Source: Candidatus Alectryocaccomicrobium excrementavium (GTDB lineage: Bacteria > Bacillota > Clostridia > Christensenellales > Aristaeellaceae). From it: a DNA stretch of 38,935 nt. Location: the NCBI GenBank assembly GCA_018716755.1, contig DVJN01000189.1, forward strand, positions 1 to 38,935, in the 5' to 3' direction. The position numbers and the translations under genes were made by a program. Shown here in pieces: positions 8,401 through 14,912 of the stretch (positions within the stretch are counted from its first letter, which is position 1; each line of letters opens with the position of its first letter). The notes beneath the pieces were generated by a model. It was not told where the DNA came from, did no database searches, and was given only the letters and a program-made list of their open reading frames with translations.

Positions 8401-9208
8401 CAGATACCGCGATCAGGCAGCGCAGAACAAACGCAGCCAGCAGCATAGTGACGAGAACCACCCGCGCATTTCGCGGCTGCAGTTCGCTGCGTGCGCGGCG
8501 GAACTGTTGGGTGTAGATTGCGCACAGGAGGAACACAAAAAGCGCGGCAGCGAGCAGGATCAGCTCGTTGTGCGTTTCATAGCCCGAGGCGGCCGCCTCG
8601 CCAAAAAAGGCATCGTTTTGCCCAACTTCATCCTCGCTCGCGGGGGCAAGGGTAGCGAAACTCATGGCCTGAACGCCAGCGGGCGCGCTATCGAGCTGCA
8701 CCATTTGTGCGCTGTCAAACCACGCGCGCACGCGGCTTTCCGCTCCATAAAAGCCCACGCGCAGCAACACCGTCGCCTCGGTTTGATCCGGCCCCGCCTG
8801 GCCGGTGAGCGTGAGCGTTACCCACTCGCCATCCGTTTCGCGCACGGTGTTGGATTTGGTAAAGGTATTGTCGATGGAGATGTTTGCGCCTTCGCCTTCC
8901 AGGGCAAACGCTTCGGCTTTCACGCGGCAGGTGATCTGGTAGTACGCACCCGGCTCTACGGAAACCGTTTGGCAAAAGCGCGCGTCGTTGAAATCCAGGT
9001 TGTAGATTTGTGCCACGCCGTTTTCGCAGGAAAAATGGGTAATGCCCGGATCGGAAAAATAGGCATAGGTAGACCAGCCCACGGGCAAGCCATTTTCCAC
9101 CTGGGTAAAATCGCCGTTGACGAGCAGATTTTTGCTTTCGCCTTCCGCCAGCGCGGGGAGCGAGAACAGAAACAAAGCGATCAGGCAAAGAAGAAGTTTT
9201 CTGCGCAT
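5408..9208 (-). CDS. Giant membrane glycosyltransferase: two GT-C modules plus two lectin-like domains
   Basis: A 1266-aa envelope protein. The start was set at the ATG before a signal peptide (MRRKLLLCLIALFLF..ALA), with GGAG upstream. Domains in order: a signal sequence (1-21); a beta-rich domain opening with NLLVNGDF, typical of CenC/CBM4_9-like carbohydrate-binding folds (about 27-165); a first polytopic GT-C module with DINCFEAWA and a DYPPVYLLLLWP motif; a beta-rich insert resembling an F5/8 type C (discoidin) domain (SITIDLGTEQTF .. ARYVRLRAE); and a second polytopic module with FDEIYHARTAYE and THPPLGK, the hallmark of the PMT/ArnT (GT39) family. Such enzymes transfer sugars from a lipid-phosphate carrier to acceptors outside the membrane. 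The catalytic-type aspartates (DI.. and DE..) are kept in both modules, so both may be active. It lies 26 bp after yraN. Donor and acceptor are unknown. Confidence 0.88.
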   Translation of the reverse strand: MRRKLLLCLIALFLFSLPALAEGESKNLLVNGDFTQVENGLPVGWSTYAYFSDPGITHFSCENGVAQIYNLDFNDARFCQTVSVEPGAYYQITCRVKAEAFALEGEGANISIDNTFTKSNTVRETDGEWVTLTLTGQAGPDQTEATVLLRVGFYGAESRVRAWFDSAQMVQLDSAPAGVQAMSFATLAPASEDEVGQNDAFFGEAAASGYETHNELILLAAALFVFLLCAIYTQQFRRARSELQPRNARVVLVTMLLAAFVLRCLIAVSVRGYSVDINCFEAWAYRMLHTGPLEFYSDPSYFCDYPPVYLLLLWPMEALRTAFGVAYDSSAHWLMIKLIPILCDLAGAVCLYAYARRRAGLRVALVLACLYAFQPIAILDSAAWGQVDSVFTLMLVIAAIELVRGRYQIALPLFALAVLTKPQALLFAPLGLVFVVAALARARDRQANLRALAGLAGAFLLFLLTGCVFSSGQNPIAWLWNLYTGTVSGYRYVTINAMNLYELFALNWAPLSNNAAVTAISFALLVAAYLFSFFLALRAKEPKHLFLIAASLIALLFAFGPMMHERYAFPALLLMLMAYAVCRDKRVLYAFTLFTAGMFINVSMILQNGLYEVSRIITGAERFYTCTAAVLNLAGALYLSWTAFDVAARGRVQIFCAPSLPNPHRERLLAPANYRLNLKRLDYLLIAGITLAYSILAFTNLGSTKAPQTAWTSSAPGESITIDLGTEQTFHLTYYGGVSQSTFTVELSLDGETWTEPREAQFSQGLCFRWLWYQPGEMSESGEFTPLQSGYPMQTARYVRLRAERVGLTLHEIAFLDADGAVLPIAGISRDGSAAEFETDFTCLVDEQDTVPPYPSYYNGTYFDEIYHARTAYEHLNGTTAYEWTHPPLGKVLMMVGIKLFGMTPFGWRFMGALMGVLMLPVMYLLARQLTKRTDLSCVATLLLALDSMHFTQTRIATIDSYVVFFIMVMYLFMIRYVQMSFFREPLGKTLVPLGLSGLFMGFAWASKWTGIYASAGLAFLFFLTVYWRAREYFAAENREAVRGFARKLAVTLGCCVVFFVAVPLVIYYFSYYWHMLPSGGLTVRKVWDLQITMFNYHNGLNATHSFASPWYEWPTIVRPMWYYSGADFMPSDMVSSISCMGNPAVWWTGLAAMIACLLHLAASRRVDHGIFIVVVGFASQYLPWVLISRCTFIYHYFASVPFLILAIVLVLSRIRARNARACRYASIALVGAAAVLFAMFYPLESGMPVARSYAQLLRWFNWYNF

Positions 9209-9234
9209 GTTTATATCTCCATAGAATTGATCGG

Positions 9235-9591
9235 TTACGCCATGCCGGTGGCATCGAAGGCGGCGGGAATGTGGTTGATGTGCCCGGGCGTGAGTTCCAC
9301 CACATCGAAGCGCAACCGCGCGTATAGCAGGTGGTGCATGGCGGCGTATTGCTTGGCGCACTGGATGATCCTGCGGCGCTTGGTGGGCGTGACCGCCTCA
9401 GCAGGGCGGCCCATGCGCGGTGTGCTGCGCCGCTTCACTTCCACAAATGCGATGCAGCCATCCATCTGCACGATCAGGTCGATTTCTCCCGCGCGCGTGC
9501 GGAAATTGCGCTCAAGCACCGTAGCGCCGCGCGAAACGAGATAGGCTTCCGCGGCGTTTTCCCCGGTGAGTATGCGGTAATGCTCGCTCAT
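9235..9591 (-). CDS. yraN: YraN/UPF0102 family endonuclease-like protein
   Basis: A 118-aa protein of the UPF0102 family, with a restriction-endonuclease-like (PD-D/ExK) fold. The likely metal-binding residues are visible in GEIDLIV and FVEVKRR, with NFRTRAGE just before them. The molecular role is not established; Holliday-junction-resolvase-like activity has been suggested for the family. GGAGG lies 7-8 bp before the ATG at 9591. It is the first gene of the operon yraN - glycosyltransferase - yifB and has its own promoter. It usually follows rnhB in Bacillota; here rnhB is at 23.0 kb, on the other strand. Confidence 0.93.
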   Translation of the reverse strand: MSEHYRILTGENAAEAYLVSRGATVLERNFRTRAGEIDLIVQMDGCIAFVEVKRRSTPRMGRPAEAVTPTKRRRIIQCAKQYAAMHHLLYARLRFDVVELTPGHINHIPAAFDATGMA

Positions 9592-9620
9592 AGATGCCTC
9601 CGAATTAAAGCGGTACTGCG

Positions 9621-9649
9621 ATTATAGCACACTCCGCCCGCGCCTGCAA
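9621..9649 (-). promoter_or_regulatory. Sigma-A promoter of the yraN operon
   Basis: TTGCAG (9649-9644), 17-bp spacer, TATAAT (9626-9621) on the minus strand, about 30 bp before the yraN start codon. Confidence 0.82.
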
Positions 9650-9675
9650 TGAACGAACCGTAAATAAACCCGTGC

Positions 9676-9703
9676 AAAAAGAGCCGCCCTTTGAAAAGGC
9701 GGC
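9676..9703 (-). terminator. Terminator after metQ
   Basis: On the minus strand a hairpin with GCCGCC and GGCGGC arms (9703-9698 with 9688-9683) and a T/A-rich loop is followed by a T5 run (9680-9676). It ends the metNIQ transcript just before the yraN promoter. Confidence 0.75.
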
Positions 9704-9730
9704 CCTGGAAAAGAAATTTTGCCGGAACGG

Positions 9731-10642
9731 TTATTCCGCGGCGCCGGTGGTCTCGTCCGTGGCACCGGCAGTTTCGTCTGCGGCCTCGGCAGTTTCATCC
9801 GCGGCGTCATCCGCCTGCCAGGCAGGGAGATATACGCCCGCGTACACGGTGTCGAACAGAGCGCGAACTTCGTCGGACTGATACACTTCCGCGATGCGCT
9901 GGTAAACCGGGTTATCAACGTCGTCGGAACGCACGGCGATGTTGTTCACGATACCGTGCATGCTCTCATCATTAAAATCGAATTCCTCCACCAGCAAAGC
10001 CTGATCGTTGGTGAGGCCTGCGTCCTTGGCATGGGTGCCATTCAGGAAGGCGATGGCGATGGCGGGATCCTTCATGGCTGTGGGGGTAAGGGCGGCCTCC
10101 ATCTCCACGAACTCCAGGCCCAGCGGGTTTTCCGCGATGTCCGCCACGGTGGCCAGCTCGGTGGAATCTTCGGAAAGGGTGATCAGGCCGGTGCTGGCCA
10201 GCATGCGCAGCGCGCGCGCCTCGTTCACCACGTCATTCATGATGGCGACCTGGTCGCCCTCCTTCAGCTCGTCCAGCGAGGTGATCTTATCGGAATAGAT
10301 GCACAGCGGGGCAATCAGCGTGTCGCACAGACCCGCCAGGGTGACGCCGTAGGCCGCGCTGTTCTCTTCGTTCCAGTTGTTCATGAAATCATAGTGCTGG
10401 AAGGCGTTCATATCAATTTCGCCCTGCGCCAGCGCCTGATTGGGGATGATGTAGTCGCTGAATTTCACCAATTCGATGATGATGCCTTCTTCGGCCAGCG
10501 TGGGAATGATCACCTGCTCCCACTGCTCGTTGTTTTCGCCCACGACGCCGACTTTTACGTGAATTTCTTCCGTATCTTCAGCGAACGCCGCGCCGCACAG
10601 CAGCAGGGAAAGGGCGAGAATCCAGGCGAGAACCTTTTTCAT
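9731..10642 (-). CDS. metQ: Methionine ABC transporter substrate-binding protein (MetQ/NlpA family)
   Basis: A 303-aa extracytoplasmic solute-binding protein. Family landmarks are VKVGVVGENNEQW near the N terminus, then LVKFSDYIIPNQALAQGEIDMNAFQHYDFM and the LCIYSDKITSLDELKEGDQVAIMND stretch, all typical of MetQ/NlpA. The signal peptide (MKKVLAWILALSLLLC..) has a cysteine at 16, but the residue before it is Leu, unusual for a lipobox; cleavage at AFA/ED by signal peptidase I is the alternative. If it is not a lipoprotein, anchoring in a Gram-positive cell would be unexplained. The last 25 or so residues are a low-complexity acidic tail of repeated (A/T)DET(A/T) units beyond the binding domain. 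It is the last gene of metN-metI-metQ, 27 bp after metI. The ligand is probably D/L-methionine. Confidence 0.92.
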   Translation of the reverse strand: MKKVLAWILALSLLLCGAAFAEDTEEIHVKVGVVGENNEQWEQVIIPTLAEEGIIIELVKFSDYIIPNQALAQGEIDMNAFQHYDFMNNWNEENSAAYGVTLAGLCDTLIAPLCIYSDKITSLDELKEGDQVAIMNDVVNEARALRMLASTGLITLSEDSTELATVADIAENPLGLEFVEMEAALTPTAMKDPAIAIAFLNGTHAKDAGLTNDQALLVEEFDFNDESMHGIVNNIAVRSDDVDNPVYQRIAEVYQSDEVRALFDTVYAGVYLPAWQADDAADETAEAADETAGATDETTGAAE

Positions 10643-10669
10643 AACAATGACCTCCTTGAGTGGAATCTA

Positions 10670-11347
10670 TTATTGCATCTTGCGCGTGAGCAGATTGCCA
10701 ATGGATTGCACAATCGTGATCAGCACAAGAAGAATAATCACGGTAACGATGGTCGCATCGGTCTGGTAGCGCTGGAAGCCATAGCGGATGGCGTAGTCAC
10801 CCAGCCCGCCGCCGCCCACGCAGCCCGCCATGGCGGAAAGCGCGAACAGGTTCACGATGGTGATGGCCGCGCCGCGGATCATGCCAGGCAGGCCCTCGCG
10901 CAGGTACACGCGGCAGATGATGCCCACCGGGCTGCTGCCCATGGACTTCGCCGCCTCCACCGTGCCGGGATCGATTTCGCACAGCGCGGCGTGGATCTGG
11001 CGCGAAAAGAAGGGAACCGTGCCCACCACCAGCGGGAAAATGGCGCCCTTCGTGCCGATGGACGTGCCCACGATCAGGCGCGTGAGCGGCATCAACAGCG
11101 CGATCAAAATCACAAAGGGGATGGCGCGGAACACGTTGATGATTTTATCCAGAATGCCGAAGATCCAGCGGTTTTCCAGGATATTGCCCGGCTGCGTCAC
11201 CACCAGCACTACGCCGAACACGATGCCAAACGCCGCGCTGATCAGCGCGGAAACGCCTACCATGGTGATGGTTTCCAGAAAACACTCCCACAGTTCCGGC
11301 GCAGTTTTTACCACATTGGGCATGATGGTTTGCAAAAACTCATACAC
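10670..11347 (-). CDS. metI: Methionine ABC transporter permease
   Basis: A 225-aa permease with about five membrane helices. The cytoplasmic EAA loop that contacts MetN is visible as VEAAKSMGSSPVGIICRVYLREGLPGMI. Length and the IPFVILIALLMPLTRLIVGTSIG stretch match MetI. The start overlaps the 3' end of metN by 8 bp, so the two are translationally coupled. It works as a dimer with two MetN ATPases and the MetQ binding protein. Confidence 0.94.
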   Translation of the reverse strand: MYEFLQTIMPNVVKTAPELWECFLETITMVGVSALISAAFGIVFGVVLVVTQPGNILENRWIFGILDKIINVFRAIPFVILIALLMPLTRLIVGTSIGTKGAIFPLVVGTVPFFSRQIHAALCEIDPGTVEAAKSMGSSPVGIICRVYLREGLPGMIRGAAITIVNLFALSAMAGCVGGGGLGDYAIRYGFQRYQTDATIVTVIILLVLITIVQSIGNLLTRKMQ

Positions 11348-12374
11348 GGCGCAACACCTCCACCTGAACTTCGCTCTTTTCCGCCGCGAGCAGCGCCTTT
11401 TGCACCTGGTCTACCGGGCCGCGGAAGATCACAATCAGCGTGCCCAGCGGCGTGGCCTGCAAAATATCGATGTTGCCAAACACGATGCTGATATCGACGC
11501 CGTATTCGCGCGATAGTGTAGATACCAGCGCGTGCCCGGCCGAGCCCCCGTGGAATTCCATCTGCGCGATCACGTCGCCCGGCATGAGGTTCAGGGAATC
11601 CGGCGCATTGGCAAGCAATTCCTCAAAGCGGGCGAGGTTGTTCGTGGTGCGGATGAAGCGCTGGGTCAACTCTGCCTTGGGCTGGGAGAACACATCGTAA
11701 ATCGCGCCTTCTTCCACCACACGGCCCGCGTCCATCACCGCCAGGCGCGTGCAGATTTCCTTCACCACGGCGATTTCGTGCGTTATGAGCACGATGGTGA
11801 TGCCCAGCTTGCGGTTTACATCGCGCAACAGGCGCAAAATATCCTGCGTGGTTTGCGGATCCAGAGCACTGGTGGCCTCGTCGCACAAGAGCACCGTGGG
11901 ATCGTTCGCCAGCGCGCGGGCAATGGCCACGCGCTGTTTCTGCCCGCCGGAAAGCTGTGCGGGATAGGCCAGCGCCTTTTCCTCCAGGCCCACGAGCTTG
12001 AGCAGGTTCATCACTTTATTGCGCCGTTCTTCTTTGGAAAGGGAGGAGCCGCGCAGGGGATAGGCCACGTTGGAATACACGGTGCGCGATTTCATCAGGT
12101 TGAAATGCTGAAAGATCATGCCGATTTTGCGCCGGGCCTGGCGCAGCTCTTTGGGAGCGAGCGCGGTGAGTTCCTGCCCGTTCACAAAGATTTTTCCAGA
12201 AGTGGGGCGTTCCAGCAGGTTGATCAGGCGGATTAGCGTGGATTTGCCCGCGCCGCTGTAGCCGATCACGCCGAAAATTTCCCCGTCCTGGATCGTGAGG
12301 CTCACGCCACGCACGGCGTCTACTTTTCGCGCGCCGCTTTCAAAGGTTTTATAGGCATCCTCAATGACGATCAA
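11340..12374 (-). CDS. metN: Methionine ABC transporter ATP-binding protein
   Basis: A 344-aa ATPase of the MetNIQ importer. Walker A GYSGAGKST, signature LSGGQKQR, Walker B VLLCDEATSALD and the switch His in LITHE are all present. The C-terminal 80 or so residues form the NIL regulatory domain (GHALVSTLSREYGVDISIVFGNIDILQATPLGTLIV), which in this family binds methionine and inhibits transport when the cell has enough. The start is a TTG at 12374 behind GGGAGG; no ATG or GTG is better placed. First gene of metNIQ. The leader is only about 30 nt, so no S-box or T-box fits here, unlike many Bacillota met transporters. Confidence 0.94.
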   Translation of the reverse strand: MIVIEDAYKTFESGARKVDAVRGVSLTIQDGEIFGVIGYSGAGKSTLIRLINLLERPTSGKIFVNGQELTALAPKELRQARRKIGMIFQHFNLMKSRTVYSNVAYPLRGSSLSKEERRNKVMNLLKLVGLEEKALAYPAQLSGGQKQRVAIARALANDPTVLLCDEATSALDPQTTQDILRLLRDVNRKLGITIVLITHEIAVVKEICTRLAVMDAGRVVEEGAIYDVFSQPKAELTQRFIRTTNNLARFEELLANAPDSLNLMPGDVIAQMEFHGGSAGHALVSTLSREYGVDISIVFGNIDILQATPLGTLIVIFRGPVDQVQKALLAAEKSEVQVEVLRRV

Positions 12375-12413
12375 TGCGCCGTCCCTCCCGCCGGATTTCG
12401 ATAGATTTAGCCT

Positions 12414-12442
12414 ATTGTATCATATTATGAGCGCATCTTCAA
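12414..12442 (-). promoter_or_regulatory. Sigma-A promoter of metNIQ
   Basis: TTGAAG (12442-12437), 17-bp spacer, TACAAT (12419-12414) on the minus strand. The transcript should start near 12407, which leaves no room for a methionine riboswitch. Confidence 0.75.
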
Positions 12443-12498
12443 TACGCATAACGGTTAAATCGTTTGCGATTCGCGAAAGGTGGGCGGAAATGGCAAAC

Positions 12499-12530
12499 AG
12501 CCCCGGAATCCTCGAAAGAATTCCGGAGCT
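12499..12530. repeat. 32-nt direct repeat, copy 1 (near-palindromic)
   Basis: Identical to 12823-12854 in the same orientation. The arms AGC-CCGGAAT and ATTCCGG-GCT pair with one mismatch around a CCTCGAAAGA loop. Confidence 0.9.
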
Positions 12531-12822
12531 CAGAGCATTGACAAAGTATCGGAAGAACGAGGCTTTAATCAGAAATGACGGCGTGTACGTCATTTCTGGC
12601 ATTTTTCGCGGGGCGCACGAAGGCCGCGCGCAGTGCGCGAAACAGGCCGAAGTAAGCCCAGTGAGCAACAAGAGCCACAAGCACGCTTTGCGTGCGATGT
12701 GGATCGACGATTGCGAACTGTGGGTAAAAATGCATTCCCGTCCCGGTCGCTGGCCGCAAATCTTTGATTTGCAAGCGACCGGGTAATCCTCGTTGACAAA
12801 CCGAAGGTTTGTCAACGATCAG

Positions 12823-12854
12823 AGCCCCGGAATCCTCGAAAGAATTCCGGAGCT
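12823..12854. repeat. 32-nt direct repeat, copy 2 (near-palindromic)
   Basis: Identical to copy 1. It lies 24 bp after the htpG stop codon on the minus strand, so its hairpin could also work as an htpG transcript end, although no T run follows on that strand. Confidence 0.9.
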
Positions 12855-12878
12855 GTTTCTTCCTGGGAGAATGAAGGC

Positions 12879-14741
12879 CTATTTTTCTGCCAGCATGGTG
12901 AGCAGCTTGTTGCTGCGGTTGAGGAAATCCACCATGCGGTCGGCCACCAGCGGCTGGCGGGCCATTTCACAAAGATCCACGATCTGGCGGCAAACCATCT
13001 GCGTGATGTCGCCCTCTTCCTCGGCGGAGATGAGGTATTTCACCAGCGGATGCTTTTCGTTGAGCGTGAGCGTGCGGTGCTCGGGCATCTGGAAGCCGCC
13101 ACCCCACTGGCGGGACATATCCGTGAACCGGCGGGATTGCTCGTCCACGGTGATGGTGGCGGGCAGATCGTCGGACTTGAAGCGCGTGAGCTTCACTTCC
13201 AGTTCTTTATCGTCCAGCGCCTTGCGGAATTTTTCTTCCAGCGAGGCGCGCGCAGCCTCGTCCGTTTCGCCCTCCTCGGTGAGCCCCTCGGTGCTGGCGT
13301 CCACGCGCTGGAATTTGAGGTTCTGCTCCTTGCCGGAGAACTCGAGGAAGCTGATGAAGTTGTTGTCGATCAGCGTGTCGAGCACGATTACGTCTTTATC
13401 CTGGCTGGTGTACTGCGCGATGAGGTGCGCCTGGCGTTTGGCGTCGCTGGTGTAGTACACGGTTTCGCCCTTGTCTTCCAATTCCTTGAGCGTGGTGAAG
13501 CCGCCGCTGGTCTTTTCAAAGAGGATGGCTTCTTTTACGCGATCAAAGAATTTTTCATCGCGGATGCAGCCGTACTTGACGAAGGGATGGATGTCGCGCC
13601 AGTACTTTTCGTAGTCCTCGCGGCGGGTGTTGAATTCATTCACCAGCCGGTCGGCCACCTTGCGGGTGATGTAGGCGGCCATCTTCTTCACATAGCCATC
13701 GTTCTGCAGGAAGGAACGCGACACGTTCAGCGGCAGATCGGGACAATCGATCACGCCCTTGAGCAGCATCAGGAATTCCGGAATCACTTCTTTAATATTG
13801 TCCGCCACGAACACCTGGTTGTTGTAGAGCTTGATTACGCCTTCACTGGCGGTGAATTCGTTTTCCAGCTTCGGGAAATAGAGAATGCCCTTGAGGTTAA
13901 AGGGATATTCCGCGTTCAGATGGATCCAGAAGAGGGGATCGCGGTAATCGTGGAATACCTTGTGATAGAATTCGCGGTATTCCTCGTCCGTCACCTCGCC
14001 CGGGCGGCGCATCCACAGCGGGTTGGTCTCGTTCACCTGCTCGGGCTTCTTTTCCCCGGCGGGCTTTTCTTCGCCCTTTTCTTCCTCGGATTTCTCTTCT
14101 TCCGCCTTGGGCGGCTCGATCACGCTCAGATAGATCGGCACGGGCATAAAGGCGCAATATTTTTCCAGCGTTTCGCGCAGCTGGTGCAGGTGCAAAAACT
14201 CGTGGTTTTCCTCCGACAGCTTCATGGTCACGGTGGTGCCGCGCTGTGTGCGCTGTGAGGGTTCCATCTCATATTCCATGCCATCCGCGCTCACCCAGCG
14301 CACGGCCTGTGCGCCTTCTTCCCAGCTGAGCGTGTCGATGGAAACCTCGTCGGACACCATGAACGAGGAATAGAATCCCAGGCCAAAGTGCCCGATGATG
14401 CCGCCGTTTTCGCCTTCCGATGGCTTATATTGCTTCAGAAATTCTTCCGCGCCGGAAAACGCGACCTGCGCGATGTATTTGCGCACCTCGTCTGCCGTCA
14501 TGCCGATGCCGTTGTCGGAGACGGAAAGCGTGCCCTTCTCCTCGTCCGCTACGATGTTTACGGCATAGCTCTCTTCCGCCTGCGCCTGCCCGCTGGACGC
14601 GAGCATTTTGTATTTTGCGATGGCATCGCAGGCGTTGGACACGATTTCACGAAGGAAAATATCCTTGTCTGAATACAGCCACTTTTTGATGACTGGCATG
14701 ATATTTTGCGCATGAATGGAAATGCTGCCTTTTTCAGCCAT
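12879..14741 (-). CDS. htpG: HSP90-family chaperone HtpG
   Basis: A 620-aa ATP-dependent chaperone of the cytosol. The GHKL ATPase domain is intact: LREIVSNACDAI, the VSDNGIGMTADEV nucleotide-binding loop and IGHFGLGFYSSFMV. The middle domain follows (NPLWMRRPGEVTDEEYREFYHKVF, LPLNVSRSFLQND), then a C-terminal dimerisation domain. A charged Glu/Lys linker (KAEEEKSEEEKGEEK) lies before the middle domain. The ATG at 14741 has GGAGG 7 bp upstream; an in-frame start 18 bp earlier lacks one. It lies downstream of the unknown ATPase gene on the same strand but has its own promoter and a CIRCE element. HrcA control of htpG differs from Bacillus subtilis, where htpG is outside the HrcA regulon. Confidence 0.97.
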   Translation of the reverse strand: MAEKGSISIHAQNIMPVIKKWLYSDKDIFLREIVSNACDAIAKYKMLASSGQAQAEESYAVNIVADEEKGTLSVSDNGIGMTADEVRKYIAQVAFSGAEEFLKQYKPSEGENGGIIGHFGLGFYSSFMVSDEVSIDTLSWEEGAQAVRWVSADGMEYEMEPSQRTQRGTTVTMKLSEENHEFLHLHQLRETLEKYCAFMPVPIYLSVIEPPKAEEEKSEEEKGEEKPAGEKKPEQVNETNPLWMRRPGEVTDEEYREFYHKVFHDYRDPLFWIHLNAEYPFNLKGILYFPKLENEFTASEGVIKLYNNQVFVADNIKEVIPEFLMLLKGVIDCPDLPLNVSRSFLQNDGYVKKMAAYITRKVADRLVNEFNTRREDYEKYWRDIHPFVKYGCIRDEKFFDRVKEAILFEKTSGGFTTLKELEDKGETVYYTSDAKRQAHLIAQYTSQDKDVIVLDTLIDNNFISFLEFSGKEQNLKFQRVDASTEGLTEEGETDEAARASLEEKFRKALDDKELEVKLTRFKSDDLPATITVDEQSRRFTDMSRQWGGGFQMPEHRTLTLNEKHPLVKYLISAEEEGDITQMVCRQIVDLCEMARQPLVADRMVDFLNRSNKLLTMLAEK

Positions 14742-14803
14742 AATGATTGCCTCCAACAATGGGGCAAGCCCCGTTTTATGGGCGAAACCCCAGCTTTTGC
14801 TAT

Positions 14804-14832
14804 ATTGTATCCCTAAGAAGGTTGTTTGTCAA
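14804..14832 (-). promoter_or_regulatory. Sigma-A promoter of htpG
   Basis: Perfect TTGACA (14832-14827), 17-bp spacer, TACAAT (14809-14804) on the minus strand. The start site should be near 14797, about 55 nt before the htpG ATG. Confidence 0.85.
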
Positions 14833-14839
14833 GCATAAA

Positions 14840-14866
14840 TTAGCACTCGCGCGCGGCGAGTGCTAG
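14840..14866. promoter_or_regulatory. CIRCE operator (HrcA binding site)
   Basis: TTAGCACTC, 9-nt spacer, GAGTGCTAG matches the CIRCE consensus TTAGCACTC-N9-GAGTGCTAA with one difference in the last base. HrcA binds this inverted repeat and represses heat-shock genes until unfolded proteins draw GroEL away. Here it lies 7 bp upstream of the htpG -35 box rather than over or after the start site, and after the stop codon of the upstream ATPase gene. Confidence 0.93.
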
Positions 14867-14912
14867 TAAAAATTGTATGAAGACAAAACGAAGGACATTT
14901 TTCCCATTGGCG

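Larger units (their letters stand above)
12499..12854. repeat. Hairpin-rich noncoding element bounded by two identical 32-nt repeats
   Basis: This gene-free stretch between metN and htpG begins and ends with the same 32 nt (12499-12530 and 12823-12854), each itself a near-palindrome (CCGGAAT .. ATTCCGG). Between them lie further hairpins: CAGAAATGACG/CGTCATTTCTG (12570-12598, 11 bp); CGCGC/GCGCG (12627-12639); GCACGC/GCGTGC with a TTT loop (12681-12695); a two-part stem with a 10-bp outer arm and GCAAATC/GATTTGC around TTT (12742-12783); and a perfect 13-bp stem around GAA (12790-12818). Short open frames crossing it look accidental. It could be a mobile or REP/MITE-like intergenic repeat, a structured RNA, or a complex terminator for htpG. 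I do not recognise it. Confidence 0.75.

Noticed and set aside
7016..9544. 842-codon open frame on the plus strand opposite the glycosyltransferase gene
   Set aside because: It has a Gln/Arg/His-rich composition and no motif, and the minus strand carries a clear signal peptide and GT-C motifs.
9719..11491. 590-codon plus-strand frame opposite metQ and metI
   Set aside because: Antisense shadow: metQ and metI are unmistakable on the minus strand.
12414..12498. S-box or methionine T-box for metNIQ
   Set aside because: The predicted leader is about 30 nt, and no core motif of either riboswitch is present.
12420..12815. 131-codon minus-strand frame through the hairpin element, with a hydrophobic stretch
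   Set aside because: It runs through several perfect inverted repeats and the metN promoter and has no good ribosome binding site; composition looks accidental. The reverse 140-codon frame at 12364-12786 was rejected for the same reason.
12499..12854. CRISPR array
   Set aside because: Only two copies of the repeat, about 290 nt apart, with no regular spacers and no cas genes nearby.
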